From: Phlegmacium glaucopus
Lineage: Eukaryota; Basidiomycota; Agaricomycetes; Agaricales; Cortinariaceae
Assembly: GCA_015039465.1 (NCBI GenBank)
Contig: MU130378.1
Location: 438,570 to 502,569 of the forward strand
Reading direction: 5' to 3'
DNA length: 64,000 nt
Position numbers and translations under genes: made by a program. How positions within the stretch are numbered: the stretch's first letter is position 1; every line of letters begins with the position of its first letter. A model generated the notes under the pieces. It ran no database searches. It was not told the origin of the DNA and saw only the letters and a list, made by a program, of their open reading frames with translations. Of the stretch, positions 1 to 12,700 are shown in pieces.

Positions 1-1
1 A

Positions 2-947
2 GAACTTCACACTTTGCATATACTCTCATCTCAATACGAGATAGGTCCTCGGTTGTATGGCACCTTTGAGAATGGACGAATCGAGGAATACTTTGATTCA
101 ATTACTTTGACCGCTGCCGACATCCGTAATCCCCAGATTAGTCGATGGATTGGAGCAAGAATGGCGGAACTCCACTCGGTCGATATAGATAAAGTAGACG
201 GCACAAGTCGAGGGAAAGATCTTGAAATTGCAACCCACACCAAGTTGTGGGTGGCCTCAGCCAAAGAAGTACTGAGACTCCCTAGTGTCTCAGATACTTC
301 TCGTCAAGAACTGGATTTATCCAGGTTCAAGGACGAGTGGAATCGCTATCTTGCATGGGCCACAAGGGAAGGGCGAGGACTCGGCAGTAAACGAGTATTC
401 GCTCACAACGATGCCCAGTATGGCAATATCTTAAGACTCAAAGATAGTAGTGAAGGTATAGAAGAACACCGTCAGGTATACTCAATCTTTCTTCTATAGA
501 TAGAACACTTCTGACATAAGATATTTTAAGATTATCGTAGTCGACTTCGAATATGCTGGCCCTAACCCGGCTGCATACGACATCGCAAACCACTTCCAGG
601 AATGGACAGCAAATTACCACTGTCAAACACCTCATCTACTGAATCCTTCTCGCTACCCCACTCTCGAAGAACGCTGCAATTTCTATACATCATATCTACG
701 ACATGCCTGCATGCTGGCAGAAGCTCCCATCATAGACGAAAACGAACTAGCCAACCTTGTCAAAGATCTCGAATGGGATGTCCGCATTTGGAGCGCGGCC
801 TCCCATGCAGGTTGGGCTATCTGGGCTATTGTTCAAGCCAGAGAAGACTTAGAAAGTAATATTGCTGACGCCGAGTTTGACTATATTCAATACGCTAAAG
901 GGCGTATGGCGTCATTTCGTGAACATATACAAGCAATTGGAATCTAG
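2..947 (+). CDS. Choline/ethanolamine kinase, C-terminal part (5' end outside window)
   Basis: This gene enters the window already open, so the N-terminal ATP-binding part is missing. The family phosphorylates choline or ethanolamine with ATP, the first step of the cytosolic Kennedy pathway to phosphatidylcholine and phosphatidylethanolamine. I read two exons, 2-475 and 531-947, joined by a 55-bp GT-AG intron that keeps the frame. Exon 1 carries the Brenner-type catalytic loop HNDAQYGN near its end. Exon 2 opens with the metal-binding stretch VVDFEYAGPNPAAYDIANHF, both hallmarks of choline kinases. A tryptophan-rich C-terminal segment (SHAGWAIWAIVQA) also fits the family. The stop is at 945-947. 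Choline and ethanolamine substrates cannot be separated from this fragment. The next gene converges on it. Confidence 0.93.
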
Positions 948-1576
948 TTTCGAATATACGTTTTTCGACAATTAAATTGGGGTAACTGCTTGTTCCCAAG
1001 CTGTCGAGCCCGACTACAATCCATCTGCCAACTTTGCGATAGCTACGTCGCTGTCAATACATCGCTTAAGGCCTTCGGCGGCGGATTATTCGTCAATACT
1101 TTACATTCTCAAACCAATATAGAGAGATCTTAGATCAATCCAGATTCAAATGGAGTAAATTTCGTTTATATTTTCTTGCAAGTCATAAAATCATAATTGA
1201 AATGAGATAGAATAAAAATTGCGATATACTGAACAACTTGAAGAATAAGCTAGGCTAGGTGGGATTGATCAAGATGAATGACGAGGATCAGGGAGAAAAG
1301 GGTCAACAAGCAAGGTCATGAGGTGAAAATTTTTGTATAAAGAGCGCTCAGGACAGAGATAAAGAGATATACGAAAGCAAGCGAGTTTGAAAAGAAATGG
1401 CACTGTTGTCGTTAAAAGTATGGATGTGGTAAGAAGATTCCAACCTAACGTGGGTAAAAAAAAGACACTATAGCACATTCAGATTGAGGAGGCATATAAC
1501 AAAAATGTCCGACCATGGCGGGCAAAGCAAGGAAGATAAGAAAGAAATGGATAATTTGATCGGAAAAAAGTGGCAA
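948..1576. other. Convergent intergenic region
   Basis: This 629-bp stretch lies between the choline kinase stop and the stop of the CCCH zinc-finger gene. It should hold both 3' untranslated regions. I see only short open frames with no recognisable protein features, and AT-rich runs such as those around 1180-1230. Confidence 0.6.
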
Positions 1577-4032
1577 TTAAGCCCATGCCTTCTCGTGCAG
1601 ACGAGAAGTACCAACTGCCAACTCGGTGCTCGACCAAGGGGAGTTTGATGACATGATCTCGCCAGCGGGGCTCGCGCCGTTTGTGTAAGCAGTTGAAAGA
1701 CCGCTTCGAGAGAAAGAACCCCAATTTCCAGCACTGCCCGCGCGAACGTGTCCGTTGACCCTGGATTGTCCACTCTGGTTGTTTTCTCCAGACGCGAGGG
1801 TATACGAATGACTAGTAGCCGGAGGAGAAGGACTAAAGTTCACATCAACCTCTGATCCATTGAATGAGTGACGGGGGTTAGAATTGGAAGACGAAGCGGT
1901 GGTGACCTTTTTCTGAAGAAAAGAAAAAAAGAGAAGATATTAATTAATTAAATGATGCAATGGACGAAGATGGTAACAGACATTAGGAGGGTAGCCAACA
2001 ATCTCCATTCTGGCCAGGTTATGTCTTCCCAGATCAGGTCCGGCGGTGACTGGAGCAGGCGACTTGGCTGCAATATGCTCAGGGGCAGGGAGTAAGATGC
2101 CATTACTAGCAAAAGATGGATAGGCCGACTTGTTCTGCTTCATTGAAGCACCGTCTAGAACAGTCGTGTCAACTCTCAAGGAACCTGTTGGTGGCCTTGT
2201 GAACTGGAACGTATTAGCAGAGGCATTCATGTCCACAGGAGTGCCCGATGGCTCTTGCGACCGCTGGGATATACGTGTAAGGAGCGACACGGACGAAGAG
2301 GCATCTGGATCACTGTTCGAACGCTCTCGTACATCTGCCTGAGGAGGAGGGGTATTTTCCGATGTACCAGCTGTACCAGGGCTAGTGACAGACGAAAGCT
2401 CCGTGTGGATGAAACAACACCGTTTGCCATACGGACATGAACCAGAAACCCAAAACGTCTGAGTGATAGTGGTTAGAGAGGTGGCAGTGCAATCGAATTG
2501 ATATCACATCTTACCTTGCAAATTTCAGTCTTGTACTGTGAAAAATATCAGTATTCCATTAGATTTCAAGAAGCAAAATCACCTACTTTTGGATGTCTTG
2601 ACACAGTCCGAAGCTCGTCTTCTCCATGAGCAAATTGACACTTGGTACCATAGCGGCAGGTCCCTTTCTCCTCCCAACTTCGACACAACTCAGTCTTGTA
2701 CAAGCCTAACTTCCTGTTGTTCGCACTAGGCCCAGTCTGGCCACTTGAACTCGTAGGACTGCCTATGCCCGTTTCTCCAGGCAAGTTCTGAGCAACAGCG
2801 ACATTATACTGAGCCGAATACTGCGATTGTAGGCGGGCGGCTATTGCTTGTTGAACAGCCAAATCCTGTGCCCCATAATACTGGTTGGGGTACAGAGACA
2901 TCGTCGGCATGCCAGGTGGGAACATGTTGGGTGGAAAGTTCTGCATGCTGTTATTTAGGAGGGCAAGTGTGGCAACATCACGTATAGCAGAGGGGTCTGA
3001 TGCCGAATGATGATGAGTTGCGCGGAAGATATTGTGTTGTTGTTGAACGCGAGTGACGGCGGGGTTATGATTGTCATGAGGTGGTCCAGGTAGCATCATC
3101 TCATACAACTGTTGTGTGTTGCCAAGAGAAAGATGTGATGTATGATGGCTTCCCGGGTAAACCAAGGCGGTAGGACTCGAACCCGGAGGGAAACCGCGGA
3201 CGTTTTGTCGGTAGTTGATCGCCTGGTTAGCATTGTTAGGTCGCCCTTGAACAAACTGCGGAGGAGGCGTTGAAGCATTGATTCCTGGTCCATGGTTGGC
3301 TTGAATTGGATTAAAACTTCGTCGTAGCTGTTGTTGGTGGCCATAATCTAGCTGAGCACCTTCACGTTCCAAATCTGAGCGTTGCTGTACTTGAAGGGCC
3401 GGAGGCGGATAATTAAACATCGGTTGTTGGGGTACAGGACGATGGACCTGATTAGCAAGGGAAGGATAGGTCAACTGCTCCACATTTGGTTCAAGATATT
3501 GAGTTTGCGCCCATTGCTGCTGCTGCAGTTGTCGATCATGGTTAGAATCGCCAACTTGTTGTAGACGACGCAGGTCCGCAGAAGAAAGTCCGCCACTGAA
3601 AGAGTGAGGCCTTTCTTTAGCTTCAACAGGTGCAACTTTCAGAGGGGGATGAGCTAGCAAAGGGTTTCCTGCAACAGAATCACGAGCGCTCGAGGTCGTG
3701 GTGTCGGCAGACGACCCTCGGGAGTGAGATATTGGGTGTTCCGGTACATTTGGAGATGAACCGATGCTGATGCTAGAAGAGGAATCCAATGGGCTTACTT
3801 CGTTGATGTGACCCACAGATGATGCTGGCAGTTTGGATTTAGGAGGCGTTCGGATTGGAAGACGAACATCCTCGGTGTCCGGAGTACCATCATTGAGATT
3901 GATGCGATTCATTTCGTCAACGATTTCCCAAGCGACATCTGCTTCTGTATCTACAAGCTGGCCGCTGCTGTTAAGTCTCCAACGGCGACTATTAGCCAAT
4001 GCTCGGTCAGAATTTTCGGTGCGAGAAGGCAT
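1577..4032 (-). CDS. Tandem CCCH zinc-finger protein, tristetraprolin/Cth2/Zfs1 type
   Basis: Proteins of this family bind AU-rich elements in mRNA 3' ends and promote decay; fungal relatives include yeast Cth1/Cth2 and fission yeast Zfs1. Four exons read cleanly: 4032-2587, 2535-2515, 2458-1982 and 1912-1577, giving 759 residues, all junctions in phase 0. Two zinc fingers of spacing C-x8-C-x5-C-x3-H, each preceded by YKTELC or YKTEIC, are separated by 18 residues, exactly the tristetraprolin arrangement. A 21-nt exon carries the lead-in of finger 2 (YKTEICK). The fingers sit at about residues 455-520, between a long Gln/Asn/Pro/Ser-rich N-terminal region and a Ser-rich C-terminal region, both probably disordered. 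The target mRNAs cannot be told from sequence. Confidence 0.93.
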
Positions 4033-6785
4033 CTTTGGGGTTTATTTTTTTGGGGTGGCGTTGGGATAAATGGGTGGTGTATGGTATTTAGTTGAACGTT
4101 GGTATCTGGCGTAGACAAATGTCAATTCTGAAAAAAAAAAAAAACATGATCAGTACAAGGTCTATACAACACGTGGCTAAAGTGAACGGGTCGTAACATA
4201 CCTCGAAGGTAGATTCGAAATTGGACTTGTGTAGATAGAACCAACCCTGGGAATCTTTAATAGTGCTGGGTTGAATTTTAAGAGAAGATAATAGCTCGTT
4301 GGGATAGGGAGTTGTAGTTGTGAATGTATGTATTCGTGACTATTTCGAGTGGTCAGAATAAGTTGATTTATATAGAAAAAGAATGGCTAACCAGTAAATT
4401 AGACACTTGCTGTGATTCCGATGATTGAGAGATAAAAAAGAAAAGAGGATTTGGATGATGAGGAGCGAGTATATAAGATAGAACCCTCTAGCAGTGGAGG
4501 GAACGACGAGATAGGTATAAAAAAAAGCAAAGCAGCGTGATATTCGTGAGACTGTCGTTGAAGATGGGGGTTGGACGACAAGGAGACTGAGAAAAAGTGT
4601 ATTTGTGATGTTAGCAGGAGGAGAAGGTGAGGCAAAAGGGAGGCGAGTCAAACCCTTTTGATCCCAAACAACGTGCCCGTAACACCAACAATTAATCACG
4701 TCCAGCCTCTCCACCCGCAGTTTACAATTATCAATTTATTATGTCGCCTTGCCAACGGCCTCTTTCTTGAGACTTGTATAGTCCAACTCTGAGGCCAAAG
4801 CAATATCAGTCTACACAAAATGCTTTCATCTCGCTTCAGCACAGTCTTTCAAACTCCGAACCGAAGCAATGTTCAACCCGATATAACTCATCCACCAAGC
4901 AAAAAAAGATTATCTAATCGATAAACCTTCCCTATCGATGAATTTATATCGATTGGAACACCCAATGTTCTTATGGAGAGTAACAGCACTCTAAAAAATT
5001 TACCCGCACGATCATATACACCCTCCGTCTTCGAATTCAGAACCACCCCAAACTCACCAGACCATCAAACGACAAGTTTCAACATTCAATCCCCAGCATT
5101 CCAAATCAAGATGACCGCTGTATTCTTTACCCAAGCTGACAATCTGATCATTATCGATTCAGCGCGCAGTCAACAGGAGTCAACAACGTTTTGTAACACC
5201 CTGACAAGCAAATGGGATGCCATAAAATATACGCGGAAGCATTTTATCGGTTCTCATGTTTCTCCATGTTTTAAAGTCCGCGAAACTATGCCAAATGGAT
5301 AATGTACAACCCCAGGCATCACTGATTACTGTAAAAAAAAAAAAGTAGAGATTTGTAAAATACCCAGTGATTATGGATCCCACCCACACCTGTAGCACTG
5401 GGAGATCTTCAACAATAAAGATCTGCCCGCTTTAAATACCCCTCCGACTCGGAGAGGTCTTTATTACGTTCAACGTTTCACCGAATGTACCATCCGAAAA
5501 ATCTTGCCCAAAACATTTTGAGAAAAAACACAGAACCGAAGATCGAAATATTATATAGAACCTACGCCCAAAGTCAAGGCCCATTTGCTCAGATAACAAC
5601 GCTGATATGCGCGGTCAACGACCATGGTCAGGTCTGCATTTGGAAGAGCTGTCAAACAGTATCTGGGGTACTTGGCACCGCTTGGCAGAAAGAATTTGGT
5701 ATCTGTGACCATTAACATAACAAATGGCGCCGGCAACTTGGTACAGAAATCTTAACCCCTATTTTATTGAGCAGGATTACAAAATGATGACCTCTATCTA
5801 TGCTTTCAGTCTGGATTTCTGTCGCACTAAACGAGATTTTTTACTCTATTCATTACTTTGATATCGTGATTGCCTCGGACTCGGACTCGAGATATAACAT
5901 TCTCACCGTCCTTCTTCTCTGGAATATTCAATTCCTCACTGGAACAGAGTATTTCGGAAAAAGGAAAATACGTAGCCGATAGTTAAATAATTACACTCAA
6001 TAACGAAGTAATCCCTCTGCTAGCCTCTATCCAGAAATTTTGTAGACATGCTTATCTGTTACTTGGCATGCCAAAATGAGACACAAAGTTATGGTTGGGT
6101 GATAAACGTTAAACGTTAAACTCTGGTCCACTCAGCACTAACGTTGCGTGACCGGAGAATATATTTCTCCATATAACACATACCGACAATTTCAAGGTTT
6201 GCTCCCACCAGTGGCTTCCTGGCTAGCCGTGGCGGTCATAACTCCAGCTACTATTGTTATTGACCTCCAGAGTCCAACTCACTGAATGTAGCAGAAAGCT
6301 TCCATATAATCATCATGTCGGAAATGATAGATTAATATGCCTATATTTGGTATATATACTACTTCTTCTGTGACCATCATGCCAGTATTGCCTCTTATGG
6401 ACGGGATCAAAGACCCCAGAGGCGGTTCCAACTTGATTTCATATCGATCGACATGATGTTCATGGACGTAGGTGAGCCCACTGATAACAAGTACCGATTC
6501 CTAAACTTGAATTCCGAGTTACCACGAGATACACTTTAAAACCTTCTGGGGCGCTTCCTGATGGCTAAAAGCGCCGCTGACAAAAAAATTAAAGTCATAT
6601 TAAACACATGTATTACACGCCTTGTGGTATATATCAGATGGATCCGATTGACAGAATCGATAAGCGGAATTATCGCAACGTGGCTATACTCATGTGGAAA
6701 CTGGTTTTCTTTGATGTGCAGATTCCTTGATTTTGTACTGTCTACATCATGGAATAACACTTTCGTGATCACAGAAAAGTACAAA
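4033..6785. other. Gene-poor region upstream of the CCCH gene and downstream of BLM10
   Basis: This is the longest stretch without a convincing gene (about 2.75 kb). The left part, up to about 4.8 kb, is probably the promoter and 5' leader of the CCCH gene. It is pyrimidine-rich on the minus strand and contains an A-run at 4131-4144 and CACGTG at 4170-4175. Open frames such as 4973-5302 (+), 5485-5715 (+) and 4340-4714 (-) have no recognisable domain and are broken in neighbouring frames. Near 5404-5470 there is a short inverted pair (AGATCT repeats), a TTTAAATA box and a small hairpin (CTCCGACTCGGAG), which could be a core promoter. I recognise no transposon protein or tRNA. Confidence 0.5.
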
Positions 6786-9700
6786 TTACGCGTCTGCTGA
6801 GAGCGTCAGAAAAAGCTCCGCAAGATAATAAAATAAAAGTACGCACAATATGATGTACCGACCAGCATGGTCGAAAGACTCTGTAACTGGTCTTCATCGA
6901 ATAATAGCTGATCCTTGTGCCAAGTGTCCTAGAAGCGAGAATTTAGAAAAACAGATAAAAAGAACAACCAACATTTCTGATAAATACCTGATGTGTCTAA
7001 AAAGTAGATGAAAATGCAGTTAGGGTTCGAAGAAGCGGAACAGCTAACCTTTTTGAACTCAGATGCACACTTGCGAATAGTGGTAGAGATTGGGGGTGGG
7101 TCTGTGGCATGAGGAGCCAGAACTAAAACAAGAAATCAATCAGTTAAATCTCAGAAGAGGAAAATCAGCAGAAGAACCTTCAGTCAGCGAAGGCATCCAT
7201 GGTTCGACCGAATACGGCAAACTCTCAATCAGGGCACAGATGCCCAAGATCGCAGAATGGAGAACCCGCAAGGCTTCCGCGTAACTAGCATCACGTCTTG
7301 CAGGAAGGGACGTCTTTCGAGCAAGGGTGACGAACCGATTCTAGTTCATAAAGTTAATTTAGCCCAATTGCTGATCGATATAATGAATACCCACCTTGAG
7401 TGGCAGAATGCTCTGACGTTGAGAGCATCTGACCACCCCCGAAAAGACTTTCGATGCCATTTCTCTGACTTCTACATTCTCATCCGCTAGACAGTCAAGT
7501 AAAATATCCATCACTTTGGCAACACCAACACCGTCTTGCGAGATTGATAGAAGATTTCTGTAGAAAAATACAACTAAAGCTGGTAAGGCATGGAGACGCA
7601 CACGCCATGACTGAGATAAGAAGGATGGGTCAGAACAGGACTAGTCAAAACCAAGAATAGTTTTACCGTTGACGACTTGATACCAACAACAAAATTGTCC
7701 AGAATTGCTTCAACATATTCGGTAGGCGGAGAGACCGCCGATAGAATATAAAGTACAGCTGAGCTATACGATTGCAGTTCGGAGCTATCATTTAATTCTG
7801 ACATGCGAAGGATCTCAGGCCTGTGAAAGCAATAATAAAAAATGCGGGCCGTGTCTGTCATGGTTATTTGCGACATACATCAAAGCAATAGCATAAGGTA
7901 TGACAAGACATGCTTGAGGACTATGAGCGCAGACCCAAATCCATAGGAGAACTAGAGAAAATCATGAGTCAAAATTGATAAACATGAAGTTGTGTTGTCC
8001 TACCGCTCAGCCCAATTTTGTCATACTACACGACAAATTAATTTCAGCTTCTCAAAGAAATAACGAACATTCCATTACCTCTGACTGGTTAACCCGCGGC
8101 GGAGGAAGACGTTCCTCTCTCCATTTGGGAAGTTTCTCCAAAATTTGCGAAACGTATTTCATGTAAACAGCTTCCCTGGGTTGAAAGTTAACAAAGGTGA
8201 TCGGCCATGAATATTTCTCGACGTACCGAATATGCAATGGATCTTGCTCTTCATTACAAGCAAGCAAAAACGCTTGGGTTGAAGGATACCAAGGCTGCCA
8301 TCGATTATTCGTAATCACGTAAAGGCCCTGGCAGATGTGTTGCCGCATCTAAATGATGATTTAGTAAACTCATTCGTTTATCAACCAACTCGCCCAAGGC
8401 CTTACCTCTGCATAACCCGTATTGGCATTTTCGAACAGTAGTTTTACGTATGGCTCAGACTTGGGATTAAAATATATCCCCAAAGCATCAACCAGGATAC
8501 CGAACAAACAGAGAGGTTTGGTCACTTGACCAGAGTCAGGGACTTCATTTAAGAACCGCATGGACTGAACGCACTTTCAAATGCAGAATCCCCATTAAAT
8601 TCTAGAGGAAGTGCAAGTATCCAATCCACAAGAGGTCTGATCCGCCGTGGGTCACGTTTACTTAGTTGTTGCTATACTTCATTGAGCATGGATCTATTTT
8701 AAAACGATTTCCACAACAGACTCACCTGAAAGATAGTCTCCCAGAAAATCAAGGTGTCAGGTTTGAGCTGGCCGCTGATTCGATTGAGTCGGCTTGTCGT
8801 CCATGCCCAAAGTTTGTCAGAAGCTTTTGGAGGCCAATGCTTTGAACCTGGTGGCCATCAATCCTAATCACAAAATTTATGAAAGCAGGAACTGCTCACC
8901 ACGAAGGATACCACTGAGGATTTCTGCACCTGCCCGTTGCCTATACTTGTCTGAATCGAACAATAGAGGCTCAATTACCAGAAGAATTCCATCCAAGCCT
9001 TCGTCGCCAAACATCTTGGCTGTGGATTATTTTTGAATAGACAATATAAAGAAGATTAGATGATCACATACACAAGTATTTGAAGAATAGCGGATTATCC
9101 GCACGGACATCCAACGTATTACCAACTTTGCTAGATTCTTGGCTCCAGAGGCTCGAAAGCTGGTCAATGTACCCCTCTTTGCTAACACCCTCTCTAATCG
9201 CCTCAAGACAGGGCAAGGATTCAGGTTCCCATGATAAACGAGTTTCATCATTAAGTACGGGTTTATAGCCTTTGATACTCTGGCTCCAGGTCAAGAAACC
9301 CGTAGGAATCTTATCAAGATAGCATCTTGCAAATGTTTTATATAAATATTTCAGCTGAAAAATAAAAAAAGAGAGAAAGCCTACCCGTCATGTGCTAGAG
9401 GACGTTGAAGACTTTCGAGGAACCTAGTGGGGTCACCAATCTCAACGTCTCGAGCCAACGGATTCTTCCACTCGTCCAACCACAATTCTTCCCTGGATCG
9501 AGCAAACGTTCGTATCTTGACGAATGATAACAGTTTGATAAGAGCTCTTTGTATTCAAGTGTCAAATTAGCGCATTCAGACAAATATCACAACTAACCTT
9601 TGCACAATTGCTCGGATCGAGGGTTGGGGGCTTATCGTATGATCCAAAAAGAATTTGGCGACATCATGCGGTGGAACAACATCCCTTCGAAGTAAATGAT

Positions 9701-12700
9701 GGAGAAAACGGCCTGCCATTTGCACATATCGCCACTTTAGATCGATACGTTAGTTGTTTCGAGGCTAGACTCCGCTCCATGAGACTTACATGTGTCGTAG
9801 GCCTCAATGCAACTTCGAGGATTGAAGAGACCTTTGAGAATGTGGTAACATGATTTAGTCAGCCGATCAGGTGGGATAGTGGTGGTACATACTGTATCGT
9901 TGTAGACGGTATCACGCCTAACGACACGCGTTATAGACTTCTCTACAGCCTTTTCCAATAACTTTCGATCCACAAAAGAACTTGAGAATTCGCTCTCCAG
10001 ATCGAATGATGCTTGATCCACTCTTGGTGTATCTAAGGCATAACAATCGGTGTGTGTGGCCTCTTCATTAAGGTGTACCACGCAATCCTGGGCAAGATTG
10101 GTGATCAGTTTCTGGACCGAAGGCTGTAGAGCAATTAGTTACTGGCGATCGATCATACATTCCAGATGAATACCTTCTCTTCATGTTGACATTCCAAAAG
10201 CGACATAAGATACTCCTTGTGGAATAATTGATCTTAATAACGGACTTCAGGATTGTACCAAGCATGGCAAGTTAGGATACTGACCACCCAAAGCATATGC
10301 GGCTACAAGAAAAGTCAGCTAAGTACACGGTTAATGGGGCGAGAGGCATACCGATTCCTTTGTTCCAAAGGACATACAATGCCCCTTTCATCCTGTCCGG
10401 ATCATTGCCCTTGCTGAGAGCTTTGTAGAGAGACGGAAGCATGTAGCGAGTGGATCGAACAAAATGCTGCAATACGCAGGCTCAAAAGACAGTCATGGAA
10501 TAGATATATGTATTACGCACACTAGAAACATTATGAAGAACGGCTTGGGCTTGTCTGAAAAAGGTCAAAAGTTAGAATGAAAAATTGGTATATCGCAAGG
10601 ATGACATTGCTTACCTCCTGACCCTAGTATACTGAGACAATGACAATTCGACCAATTCATCCAACAATCTATCGTCAAGCTGTGATCGTCTGCGGTATAA
10701 AGCATGCATGTAAACGCGCCCGCTATGGTACATGTGGGCGCGTTTTACGAATACTAGTCGTGAGTTATCTCTTTGTCTCAACCACGTTCGATTCAAGCTA
10801 TTTGATCCAATGTTAGTCGTCAACGGTCAATATCAAAATGCAAGGGAGAAACAAACTCTCGAGCTTGAGTGAAATTCTTCTGCATTGCATCAAAATCAGT
10901 TCTATTCATACCGTACACAAGGAGGTATGTGTCAATGGCCCGTGCGACCCCGATGACAGCATCTATATGATCTTCGCCATTGGTGTTGCTTCTAAACGTT
11001 GCAGCAGCGCGCAGAACGACTTCGCCAAAACGGTGACGGCTCTTGGTGACTTTCTGGTATCTAGGATCATTGGGATCAGTCAGAGTGAAGCCTGCCTTCA
11101 CGTCCAAATGCGAAACCAGTAGCTCCGGAAGTTCATATTCTTCATTCAAACAAGGGTTGGGCACGTCCTTCTGTTGCTCTTGCAGGAACGTCGGCAGGCC
11201 GATCCATACCGATCTGCTTGCATGAAGATACCTAGAGGGGAATTCACAAGAATTTTCAATTTGCATTAGCAGTAACAATACCTGCAGAAATCATTTCGAG
11301 AGACATTGTCCCATTTCGCATTGTTTGCGATCAGAGTTTCGACCATTTGTAACGCAGGTTGTGCTATTTGTTCAATGATGTCCAGAACAAAGGCAATCTC
11401 GCCGTTGGTTGGGACTGTGAATCCCGTTCAAAGTTAAAATATGGATGACTGGCTGAGCGGGGTGAAGGACTGACCATGCCACTCGACAACCACATCTTGC
11501 GGCTCATAAAAGTGCCCCCATTGAATGTTGTGGTTTTTATCGAAAACTGATAATGATTGAGGGTGTGAAATTATCATCGTGCTGTTAATGACGTACTCGG
11601 ATCGTCCCATTCTTTGGTGTTCATGAAACGTGAGTTGAGAGGATAGGTGCTGCCAATCGTATTCAGAATACGCGTGATTAGACGGCCAGTGCCGGTGTAA
11701 CCACGTTCACTCTTGGTCTTCTCAACTAGCAGTCTTAACAACCCAAGAATGTTTTGTTTGTAAGTCAAGAGCTATGATAAGTCAGTTTAATATTTCATGA
11801 GCAATCTTGGGTCAACTCACTGCAGAACCGCCGTAACCCAGACAGCCACGAAGGATTGTCATATCTTTCAAGAAAAAAATTAAGAAAATCAATCTCCATG
11901 AGGAAAGCACATACTCCAATGAAGGGTAGTATCGGAAGGTACAGCAGCGTGAGTAGAGGTAGTTCGGACACTGGAGGCGCCGTGCTTCAATTCTTCCTCG
12001 ATCTGTGCTATACAAGGTGACAGGAACTTGGCCATAGTCTTTTCTGGACGAACGCGTGCCAGGCATGCAACGAGTTGGCCAAAGGCGCGAACCGCGTTGG
12101 ACTTTGCATTGGTCATAGCATAGTCGAAAACGAGGTTCAAGACGAGATCAAACAATTGGTCTGAAAGATGTAAGCAAATCACATCCAACATGCCTTTGAT
12201 TGACTTGAGGACGCTTTCTTCTTGCTTTCCACCTGTGGTATTCTTCCTGCCTCCCTCTTCGGGTAAATTCTCAAAAAGAGCAAGGACGCGGTGGAATAAT
12301 GATACCACCCAGTCTAAAGAAAAAGTCGGCGAAAATAGCTGTCAAAGAGTGGATATATGCTGTACCTGCAAAACTAGCAGTGCTATCCCGAACGAGAGAC
12401 CTTTCTTCCGCCCTGTTCAACTGGGATTGACTGCCTATCTCCGTCCCTTCGGGCAGGTGATCAATCTCATTGTCATCGACATCCATCCTTTCTTCAGGCT
12501 CATCGCTGGAGAACAACATTCCCGACTGCGAGAGATCGCCTATTTTCATGTGTTGGACAACAGCAACAATGAACATGGTCGCGCAGACTGTCTTGATTGG
12601 ATCATTCTGCACGAAATGAGACACATCTTTTAGAGTTGGCATTGCCGAGCTTACCAGATCAATACCGGGAATGCACAGCTCTAACAACGGGACGATATGT

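Noticed and set aside
4170..4175. CACGTG boxes shared by several promoters (4170, 14903, 16625, 33865) as a common regulon
   Set aside because: A 6-bp palindrome is expected about 16 times by chance in 64 kb, so recurrence is not significant. Only the 10-bp palindrome before H3 was kept.
4340..4714. 124-codon minus-strand hydrophobic frame upstream of the CCCH gene
   Set aside because: It lies in a pyrimidine-rich promoter or leader, where runs of TTC/CTC make false hydrophobic frames.
4973..5302. 109-codon plus-strand frame
   Set aside because: No recognisable domain, low-complexity Ser/Thr/Asn composition, and no splice partners; likely chance in the gene-poor gap.
12190..12633. 147-codon plus-strand frame
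   Set aside because: It is antisense to a well-supported BLM10 exon (13062-12271).
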